Shown: in pieces, positions 1 through 5,522 of the stretch | Numbering within the stretch: position 1 is the stretch's first letter | Layout of the letters: the number at the start of each line of letters is the position of its first letter | Assembly: GCA_945292135.1 (NCBI GenBank) | Contig: CALYRA010000119.1 | Location: forward strand, 1-5,522 | Origin: an uncultured Dysgonomonas sp. | GTDB lineage: Bacteria > Bacteroidota > Bacteroidia > Bacteroidales > Dysgonomonadaceae | Length of the DNA: 5,522 nt | Direction: 5' to 3' | Made by a program: the position numbers and the translations under genes | Notes under the pieces: model-generated | What the model saw: only the letters and a program-made list of their open reading frames with translations | Databases searched by the model: none | What the model was told of the DNA's origin: nothing

Positions 1-2
1 TA

Positions 3-263
3 CAAGATATAATTGAATTTCAATCATAAAAAATTTATTTTAAAAAATACGAGGACTATATACCCCGGTACTTTAAAAAGTATGGATATAATTGTAGCGA
101 AGATTGGAAAACAATATAACTGATAATTACAGACACTTCAATTATTAATTCATTAATACTGGAACATACAAAAGATATATCTAAAGCTACAAATATAAAG
201 CGTGAATTATCCCTACAATTATCAGATGGGATCGATACATTTAAAAGAATACATGGAGAAGCT
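3..263 (+). pseudogene. Upstream continuation of the helicase frame, interrupted by two TAA codons
   Basis: Seen: reading in the frame of the downstream helicase, bases 3-26, 30-116 and 120-263 translate into charged and aromatic, protein-like sequence (for example YEDYIPRYFKKYGY at 48-89, then SEDWKTI up to the stop, and EHTKDISKATNIKREL at 162-209). It joins the helicase without a frame change. TAA at 27-29 and TAA at 117-119 interrupt it. The other two forward frames are closed by several stops over 1-120. Known: in this family a helical region lies between Walker A and Walker B, which fits the position. Inference: this is part of the same ancestral gene, disabled by nonsense mutations; sequencing error at two sites is less likely. 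No promoter or start for the parent gene is in the window. Confidence 0.65.
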
Positions 264-2774
264 TTGATTACAATAAACAGTCTGATATCAAAACTGGATA
301 GGCATGAAAAACATTTGTATGACATATTGGGTACAAGTGAAGATACTTTATACAAGGAATCTGATAACTGGATTGAATCCGCATTAGACCAGCTCAATAT
401 TTGGTACGATAATGTAGATAAACTCAGAGATTGGTACCAATGGTTACGGGTCTACAATGAAATGAAAACATTAAAAATAGATTTTGTCGCTGACCAATAT
501 AAGGATAACAACATTGAAACGGCAAATCTTCTAAACATATTCAACAAAAGTTTTTACAAGGCTGTAATCGAATACATTATCTCTCTCGAACCAAATCTGC
601 AACTATTTAAAGGGAAGATTTTCAATAATACGATTGAAAAATATAAAAGCCTTGTAGAAGATTTTGAGCAGTTGACTAGAAAAGAATTGGTAGCTAGACT
701 GGCAGCCAATCTTCCGTCTTTCACTCGTGAAGCTACTCAAAGTTCCGAAGTCGGTATTCTGCAACGAAATATCCGAAACAATGCGCGTGGTATCTCCATC
801 CGCAGATTATTTGATCTTATCCCTACTCTGCTACCAAGAATGTGTCCTTGTATGTTGATGAGTCCAATATCCGTAGCTCAGTATATAGACGTAGACGCGG
901 ATAAATTTGACCTTATAGTCTTTGATGAAGCATCTCAAATGCCGACTTATGAAGCTGTAGGAGCTATCGCCCGAGGAAAAAACGTTGTGATTGTAGGCGA
1001 CCCGAAACAAATGCCTCCAACTAATTTCTTCTCAGTAAATTCTACTGACGAAGATAATATTGAAATGGAAGATTTGGATAGTATTCTTGACGATTGTCTG
1101 GCACTTTCCATGCCTTCTAAGCATTTACTTTGGCATTATCGGAGCAAGCATGAAAGCTTAATAGCATTTAGTAATTCCGAATATTATGACAATAAACTAT
1201 TAACCTTCCCTTCGCCTGATAATATTGAATCTAAGGTCAGATTTGTACCTATTGAGGGGCATTATGACAAAGGTAAGTCCCGGCAAAACAAAGCGGAAGC
1301 ACAAGCTATTGTAGACGAAATAGTAAGAAGGTTGAAAGACGAGAATCTTCGAAAAAGAAGTATCGGAGTTGTTACATTCAGTTCTGTCCAACAATCTCTT
1401 ATTGAAGATTTACTATCGGATGTTTTCATATTCAATCCACAGTTGGAAAGTCTGGCACTGGAATGTGAAGAACCTTTATTTATCAAAAATTTAGAAAATG
1501 TACAAGGGGATGAACGGGATATCATTTTGTTTTCGGTGGGATATGGTCCTGATAAAGACGGTCGCATAAGTATGAATTTTGGTCCTCTTAACAGGGATGG
1601 AGGCGAACGAAGATTGAATGTAGCCGTGTCGAGAGCCAGATACGAAATGATAATATATTCGACTTTACGTTCGGAGCAAATTGACCTTAAACGGACAGGC
1701 GCCATCGGAGTTGCGGGATTGAAAAGATTCTTAGAATATGCTGAAAGAAATGGGCAAATCGCAAATAGTTCACAAAATACTGTTGCAGAACATTCTATAA
1801 ACGATCTAATAGCCAAGCAACTCGAAAGTTTAGGTTACAATGTCGATACAAACATAGGTTGTTCAGGGTATAGAATTGATATAGGGATTGTTGATAATGA
1901 CAATCCTTCCAGATATAAACTTGGCATTATATGCGACGGGGAAAACTACCGACGTGCTAAAACAGTTCGGGACAGGGAAATCGTACAGAATAGCGTACTG
2001 AAAATGCTTGGTTGGAAAATAATAAAAATATGGACTTTAGATTGGTGGGAAAACTCCAATGAAGTTTTGGCGACTATAGAGGAAGCATTGAATGATACAG
2101 AAAATACTGTTGTAGATGAGGAGGTTGTAACTCCGCAAAAAAGCGTGGAGGCGGTAGATAAAACAACAATGGATGCGTCATTCCCGATCGAGACGGCTGA
2201 AAATAATGTAATATTTTATCAGATAACCGAATTAAAACCTTTACCATATTCGAAAGATGAGTTCCTATATCCCGAATACAAAACCATAATATTGAATCAA
2301 ATTAAAAAGGTTATGGAGACAGAAGCGCCTATCAGTAAGTCGTTGCTTTGTAAAAGAGTGCTTGCGGCATGGGGTATTTCAAGATTAGGGCAACGTCTGG
2401 ACAGTTATCTTAATGAGCTGTTGCAGTCTACTGATTTTTATGTATCCCAATATGAAGATTTGGTTTTCTATTGGTTGGATGAAAAGCAATGTAGGGAATA
2501 TGATCTTTTCAGAGCCGGATCGAGAGATGCGATTGATCTTCCGCCCGAAGAAGTCTCCAATGCGATGAAGTATATATTGACTAATGAAATTAGTTTGCCA
2601 ACAAGTGATTTATACAGGCTTTCAGCTCAGCTTTTGGGCTTTGGACGAGGTGGATCTAATGTTGATGCGGCAATGCATCGGGGGATAGTTAAAGCTATTG
2701 ATAACGGCTTTCTGAAAGTAGATAATGGTCGAGCGGTAATAATAAATTCTACATCTTTTTTAAGGCGGCAATAG
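264..2774 (+). CDS. C-terminal part of a DUF4011/DUF3320-family superfamily 1 helicase with Vsr-like nuclease domain (Hhe-like), N-terminally truncated
   Basis: Seen: 836 codons from TTG 264 to TAG 2772-2774. Residues 193-227 carry the family stretch MSPISVAQY followed by Walker B/motif II DEASQMP (221-227). Motif III GDPKQMPP is at 245-252, a WHYRSKHE block at 290-297, motif V VQGDERD at 413-419 and motif VI RRLNVAVSRAR at 449-459. A Vsr/endonuclease-like domain spans about 510-597 (RID 537-539, CDG 557-559, RDR 569-571, WTLDWW 590-595). DUF3320 is at about 673-725, followed by the usual C-terminal tail. Known: full-length relatives are roughly twice this size, with DUF4011 and Walker A far upstream; I recall this architecture as the anti-phage system Hhe. 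Here Walker A is absent, so this product alone should not hydrolyse ATP. The start is uncertain: GGAG at 255-258 precedes TTG 264 by five bases, but the same frame is open from 120 and looks coding, so the TTG is probably not the original start. The first in-frame ATG is at 462. Family assignment is firm; an intact, functional gene is doubtful. Confidence 0.85.
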   Translation: MITINSLISKLDRHEKHLYDILGTSEDTLYKESDNWIESALDQLNIWYDNVDKLRDWYQWLRVYNEMKTLKIDFVADQYKDNNIETANLLNIFNKSFYKAVIEYIISLEPNLQLFKGKIFNNTIEKYKSLVEDFEQLTRKELVARLAANLPSFTREATQSSEVGILQRNIRNNARGISIRRLFDLIPTLLPRMCPCMLMSPISVAQYIDVDADKFDLIVFDEASQMPTYEAVGAIARGKNVVIVGDPKQMPPTNFFSVNSTDEDNIEMEDLDSILDDCLALSMPSKHLLWHYRSKHESLIAFSNSEYYDNKLLTFPSPDNIESKVRFVPIEGHYDKGKSRQNKAEAQAIVDEIVRRLKDENLRKRSIGVVTFSSVQQSLIEDLLSDVFIFNPQLESLALECEEPLFIKNLENVQGDERDIILFSVGYGPDKDGRISMNFGPLNRDGGERRLNVAVSRARYEMIIYSTLRSEQIDLKRTGAIGVAGLKRFLEYAERNGQIANSSQNTVAEHSINDLIAKQLESLGYNVDTNIGCSGYRIDIGIVDNDNPSRYKLGIICDGENYRRAKTVRDREIVQNSVLKMLGWKIIKIWTLDWWENSNEVLATIEEALNDTENTVVDEEVVTPQKSVEAVDKTTMDASFPIETAENNVIFYQITELKPLPYSKDEFLYPEYKTIILNQIKKVMETEAPISKSLLCKRVLAAWGISRLGQRLDSYLNELLQSTDFYVSQYEDLVFYWLDEKQCREYDLFRAGSRDAIDLPPEEVSNAMKYILTNEISLPTSDLYRLSAQLLGFGRGGSNVDAAMHRGIVKAIDNGFLKVDNGRAVIINSTSFLRRQ

Positions 2775-2934
2775 ATTTTTTTACATATTCATTATTATAT
2801 TATTTATAAATTTTAATGCAATATTGCCAATTATAGGCTATAAATTTTTATAATATAACCCCTAACCGAATATGGCATTTCAAAAAACTGCGTAAAATCC
2901 AAATAGATTATTAAATCAACAATATTTTATATTA

Positions 2935-2968
2935 TAAACTAAACAAGGAAAAGAAAAGAATTAGTTTA
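2935..2968. repeat. Inverted repeat, 8-bp arms with an 18-base loop
   Basis: TAAACTAA at 2935-2942 is the exact reverse complement of TTAGTTTA at 2961-2968. The 18-base loop is almost all A and G on the plus strand. A short T-run (2972-2976) follows on the plus strand. With only one G:C pair per arm it would be a weak terminator; it could also be a chance dyad in AT-rich DNA. Confidence 0.35.
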
Positions 2969-2992
2969 GGATTTTTCAACATATCACTTCAA

Positions 2993-3085
2993 TTATCTAT
3001 GAATTAACAATTTAAGCAAGTACACAAGTACATCATTTTTTAGCGCATTATTACGATTAATTTCGGGTAATATTTGAAACATCAT
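2993..3085 (-). CDS. Possible small or truncated open frame of 30 codons, function unknown
   Basis: On the minus strand an ATG-ATG start (3085-3080) opens a 30-codon frame ending at TAA 2993-2995. The product begins MMFQILPEINRNN and continues with a leucine-rich segment, a composition more protein-like than the surroundings. It starts 27 bases after the stop of the decayed minus-strand reading at 3113, which would fit a second gene of the same former operon. No Shine-Dalgarno is visible and the frame contains a tandem 8-mer duplication. It could equally be chance; I recognise no family. Confidence 0.15.
   Translation of the reverse strand: MMFQILPEINRNNALKNDVLVYLLKLLIHR
3017..3032. repeat. 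Perfect tandem duplication of an 8-mer
   Basis: CAAGTACA occurs twice back to back (3017-3024 and 3025-3032). Because eight is not a multiple of three, gain of one copy would shift any reading frame crossing it. It is the size expected from replication slippage and may simply reflect decay of non-coding DNA. Confidence 0.6.
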
Positions 3086-3112
3086 TATAATGAAGTCTAC
3101 TTAAACAAAAGT

Positions 3113-3375
3113 TTATAAAAGTTTTTTCATCATTTCATTAAGACATTCTATCCCGATAAGACGCTTTATTTCTTCGGATTGATTGAATGTTATAATGTTC
3201 TCTTTGAAATGCTTATTATTAACATATGAAAATTTTTAAACAAATAGTATATTGTATCGGTCGCTAATCTAGCTCATGTAATTTTGAGTAGTTTATGTTG
3301 ACCTATAAATCCCGAAATATACTTATTACTTTTTTCATAATTACAAGATTTGTATTTAACAAATACGAGATAGCG
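3113..3375 (-). pseudogene. Probable remnant of the C-terminal end of an unidentified protein gene, frame-broken
   Basis: Seen on the minus strand: from 3375 downward one frame reads as plausible protein (RYLVFVKYKSCNYE, then GFIGQHKLLKIT), is stopped by TGA at 3274-3276, and resumes in the same frame as ARLATDTIYYLFKNF (to about 3229). The protein-like reading then moves to another frame, which runs KENIITFNQSEEIKRLIG and on to a TAA stop at 3113-3115. Charged, non-repetitive residues in this tail argue against pure AT-rich noise. Upstream of 3375 stop codons are frequent and no clear start can be named, although another frame has a protein-like patch near 3420-3365. Inference: a gene that has lost its 5' part and gained at least one nonsense and one frameshift mutation. 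I do not recognise the family; chance resemblance is possible because AT-rich DNA always yields many Lys, Ile, Asn and Phe codons. Confidence 0.4.
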
Positions 3376-3517
3376 TTAAACAGCATTTTATTAAAGTATC
3401 AAAACATAGGAACACGATCTAAAAAAAATAAATTTAAAAATTCATAATCAATACATTACACGAAAAATACAGATAATCATAATGCTACGTAACCAACATA
3501 TATAAATACCCACAAAT

Positions 3518-3528
3518 AGGTATTACCT
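3518..3528. promoter_or_regulatory. Short dyad upstream of the receptor promoter, possible operator
   Basis: AGGTATTACCT has arms AGGTA/TACCT around a single central base. It ends 26 bases before the proposed -33 element of the receptor promoter, a position where an activator or repressor could bind. Five-base arms are expected by chance in a region this long, and I cannot match it to a known regulator such as Fur. Confidence 0.15.
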
Positions 3529-3553
3529 TAACAATAATTCGCAATTTTTAGGG

Positions 3554-3585
3554 ATTGAATTCTATTTTACTACTTAATACTTTTG
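3554..3585 (+). promoter_or_regulatory. Bacteroides-type -33/-7 promoter for the TonB-dependent receptor
   Basis: Seen: TACTTTTG at 3578-3585 fits the Bacteroidota -7 consensus TAnnTTTG at every specified base. ATTG at 3554-3557, matching TTG of the TTTG -33 element, lies 20 bases upstream, the usual spacing for this sigma factor. Transcription would begin near 3592, giving a leader of about 60 bases before ATG 3655. Inference: this drives the receptor independently of the helicase. Confidence 0.6.
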
Positions 3586-3654
3586 TGCTTATAAATTGGT
3601 ATACTAAAATTATGTAAAAACAAAATCTATTCATCAGATAAAATAACCTAAATA

Positions 3655-5522
3655 ATGATTAAAAAAACATTTATCATGATAGTCCTTTGGATTATCATAC
3701 AGGCAATTTATGCCCAAAAAATTGAAGGATACGTTTACGATACGAACAAGAAACCAATATCCGGAGCTAATATTATTGTTAAAGGAACTACAAATGGAAC
3801 ATCAAGTGATGAAAACGGATTTTTCATGCTTCAAACAAAATCAAATGATATAAACCTTGTGATCAATTGTATTGGGTATGAAGAAAACATTTGTAATGCA
3901 AATTCTTCGAAAAGCAATATTTTCTTCTTAAAAGAAAAAAATAACTTCTTAAATACGGTTGTAGTTACAGGTACGGGTACAAACCGTACTCTAAAAAATA
4001 CACCTATATTAACAAAGGTTATAACATCAGAACAATTACAAAACATTGGCGCAACTACAGTCTTGGATGCTCTTGAGAGTACTTTACCAAGCGTTCATTT
4101 CGACCCTGATCCTAATCACGGAGATCAAATGAAAATTCAAGGATTAGGTAATAATTACAACCTCATCTTGGTTGATGGGGAACGTATGGCTCCCGATAGA
4201 GCCGAAAGCGTAAATTATTCAAGACTCAATATAGCAGATGTAGAGCGTATAGAAATATTACAGGGTGCTTCATCCGTATTATATGGTTCAAACGCTATAG
4301 GAATGGTTATTAATATTATAACGAAAAGAAGCCAACAAAAAGCAAGTGGATTTTTGCAAGGACGTATTTCGAAGTTTAAAGAAAAAAATGCGGATGCGAT
4401 GGTATCGTTAAATATCCAAAATCTTTATAGCAAAACATATTATAATTTCAAACGAAAAGATGGTTATAAATTAGATCCAAGCAAAAGTTACGCAATGGAC
4501 CCTTATCGGGACATGTCTGTATCTGAAAAGTTAGGATATAAATTTAATCAACACTTGGATGCCGAAATTGATGGGACTTATTATAACAGATACCGACTCA
4601 ATCCTCCGGGCAGCAAAAAAACGACACATGGGAATGATAAGAATTATACGATAAATGGTAAAGTTAATTATAAGTTCTCAGATATAAATACTTTGCAACT
4701 GAGTTATCACGAAGACATATTAAGACAATATATCGTTCGCCCGAACTTGTCACCTAAGGATAGTCTCAAAGCTAAAAATATTTATACTACATATAAAATA
4801 CAGGACTCTTGGAAGCCATCCGATAAATTTGAGATCATAGGAGGATATGAACATAACAGAGAAAGTGCATATTCTACAAATCTTTTTTCAGGATCAAATA
4901 AAAATATTAAAGAACGTAAGGCATACAATCATAATGTCTTTGCCCAAGCAACGGTTTCATTGATTAAAAATTTAGATGTTGTTCCAGGTATCAGATACAT
5001 AAAGCATAAAGAATTTGGTTCTCATCTTTCTCCCTCAATTTCGGCAATGTACCAATTAACCAATTACCGTTTCAGAGGGGGAATAAGCAATGGATTTAAA
5101 GCTCCGACAATGCTGGAAATGTATTATGACTTTGACCATGGGGGTATGTCACATATCAAAGGTAATCCTAACTTGAAACCGGAAACTAGTTGGTATAAAT
5201 ATATTTCGGCTGAATATATAAAACCTAATTTTAACGCGTCAGTTTCTTTTTATCACAATCGATTATCCGACAAAATAAGTATGAATACGCTTGAGAAAAA
5301 GCCTGGAGAAAATTATCCTATTTGGTCGTACGAAAACTTTAGTGCGGTTCGTATTCGGGGAATAGATTTATCTATTCAGTGGATGTTCTTAAATCAATTC
5401 ACATTTAATGGAGCATACTCATTTGCAGATGCTAAAGATAAAAAAAGTAAAAGGCAATTGAGTGGTAACAGTAAACATAATGTAACCGGAACACTTAGCT
5501 TCAATCATCAAGGATGGAAACT
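3655..5522 (+). CDS. TonB-dependent outer-membrane receptor (BtuB/FepA-like plug class), 3' end beyond the window
   Basis: Seen: 622 uninterrupted codons from ATG 3655. Residues 1-20 form a signal peptide (two lysines, long Ile/Val/Leu core, cleavage likely after AIYA, before Q21). A carboxypeptidase-regulatory-like domain covers about 22-93, with the hallmark PISGANIIVKGT (34-45) and a DENGFF turn (52-57). A TonB-box-like TVVVTG is at 101-106. The plug domain, about 110-225, includes ILVDGERM (171-178), VERIEILQGASSVLYGSNAI (196-215) and VINIITK (218-224). The rest is alternating aromatic/polar beta-barrel sequence. Known: such receptors import scarce ligands (siderophores, haem, cobalamin or peptides/glycans) across the outer membrane using TonB-ExbBD energy; full length is usually about 700-800 residues, so the barrel end is missing here. 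The plug resembles the ferrienterochelin/colicin receptor group more than SusC, and no SusD-like gene is visible, but downstream sequence is lacking. The start is supported by the signal peptide and the promoter about 70 bases upstream; no clear Shine-Dalgarno is seen, which is common in this phylum. The substrate cannot be assigned. Confidence 0.9.
   Translation, partial: MIKKTFIMIVLWIIIQAIYAQKIEGYVYDTNKKPISGANIIVKGTTNGTSSDENGFFMLQTKSNDINLVINCIGYEENICNANSSKSNIFFLKEKNNFLNTVVVTGTGTNRTLKNTPILTKVITSEQLQNIGATTVLDALESTLPSVHFDPDPNHGDQMKIQGLGNNYNLILVDGERMAPDRAESVNYSRLNIADVERIEILQGASSVLYGSNAIGMVINIITKRSQQKASGFLQGRISKFKEKNADAMVSLNIQNLYSKTYYNFKRKDGYKLDPSKSYAMDPYRDMSVSEKLGYKFNQHLDAEIDGTYYNRYRLNPPGSKKTTHGNDKNYTINGKVNYKFSDINTLQLSYHEDILRQYIVRPNLSPKDSLKAKNIYTTYKIQDSWKPSDKFEIIGGYEHNRESAYSTNLFSGSNKNIKERKAYNHNVFAQATVSLIKNLDVVPGIRYIKHKEFGSHLSPSISAMYQLTNYRFRGGISNGFKAPTMLEMYYDFDHGGMSHIKGNPNLKPETSWYKYISAEYIKPNFNASVSFYHNRLSDKISMNTLEKKPGENYPIWSYENFSAVRIRGIDLSIQWMFLNQFTFNGAYSFADAKDKKSKRQLSGNSKHNVTGTLSFNHQGWK

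Larger units (their letters stand above)
2775..3654. other. AT-rich intergenic region without a long open frame
   Basis: This gap of about 880 bases is visibly more AT-rich than either flanking gene. It contains no long open reading frame. Its contents are short AT-rich dyads near the helicase stop (GCAATATTGC at 2818-2827; TATAG/CTATA at 2832-2842), a purine-rich-loop hairpin (2935-2968), a short minus-strand frame (2993-3085), a probable decayed minus-strand gene end (3113-3375), a small dyad GTATTT/AAATAC (3352-3366) inside that remnant, and a promoter at the right end. The T-run just after the helicase stop (2776-2781) has no GC-rich stem before it, so I do not call a terminator there. 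No tRNA or rRNA was recognised. Confidence 0.7.

Noticed and set aside
27..119. Stop-codon reassignment as explanation of the in-frame TAA codons
   Set aside because: No bacterial genetic code known to me reads TAA as an amino acid, and both genes in the window otherwise use ordinary codons without internal TAA.
56..397. Minus-strand open frame of 113 codons opposite the helicase start
   Set aside because: It overlaps the strongly protein-like plus-strand helicase frame, has no recognisable domain and extends across the remnant region; best explained as an antisense shadow.
1200..1816. Two minus-strand open frames (64 and 184 codons) inside the helicase gene
   Set aside because: They lie opposite the conserved helicase motifs IV-VI, show Ser/Cys/Arg-rich antisense composition and have no domain of their own.
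2772..2785. Intrinsic terminator directly after the helicase stop
   Set aside because: There is a run of T, but no GC-containing stem immediately before it.
2832..2854. Overlapping AT-rich dyads (TATAG/CTATA and ATTATA/TATAAT) as a regulatory site
   Set aside because: Short A/T-only or nearly A/T-only palindromes are expected by chance in DNA this AT-rich.
2775..3654. CRISPR array or insertion-sequence ends in the long gap
   Set aside because: No regularly spaced repeats and no pair of terminal inverted repeats with flanking target duplications could be found; the only perfect tandem repeat is a single 8-mer doublet.
3831..4046. Minus-strand open frame of 71 codons inside the receptor gene
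   Set aside because: It is antisense to the regulatory-like and plug domains, with a hydrophobic, Phe-rich composition expected from the complement of Lys/Asn-rich codons.

Overview
The window looks like a piece of a low-GC Bacteroidota chromosome, probably Bacteroidales. Three things point there. One gene is a TonB-dependent outer-membrane receptor with an N-terminal carboxypeptidase-regulatory-like domain, an arrangement typical of that phylum. Its upstream region carries a good match to the Bacteroides-type -33/-7 promoter. Neither coding start has a strong canonical Shine-Dalgarno, apart from a GGAG before the uncertain TTG start. The genus cannot be fixed from the sequence.

Left part (1-2774, + strand): the C-terminal portion of a very large superfamily 1 helicase of the DUF4011 / helicase / Vsr-like nuclease / DUF3320 family. 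As I recall, this architecture was described as the single-gene anti-phage system Hhe. The window has helicase motifs II, III, V and VI, the nuclease-like domain and DUF3320, but no Walker A motif. The same frame reads as convincing protein back to base 3 but is broken by TAA codons at 27-29 and 117-119. The gene is therefore probably a pseudogene or a split gene whose N-terminal half lies outside the window. The 885 codons after the second stop are intact.

Middle (2775-3654): about 880 bases of very AT-rich DNA without a long open frame. On the minus strand, 3375-3113 reads like the tail of a decayed protein gene, with one in-frame TGA and one frame change. A 30-codon open frame (3085-2993, -) follows it. 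The gap also holds several AT-rich dyads, a tandem 8-mer and, at its right end, a promoter for the next gene.

Right part (3655-5522, + strand): the first 622 codons of a TonB-dependent receptor (signal peptide, carboxypeptidase-regulatory-like domain, TonB box, plug, part of the barrel). It runs off the window end and is not interrupted within it.

The two main genes are separated by the long gap and the second has its own promoter, so I see no reason to link them functionally. The picture is a degraded accessory (probably defence) gene beside a second degraded gene on the other strand, next to an apparently intact outer-membrane transport gene.
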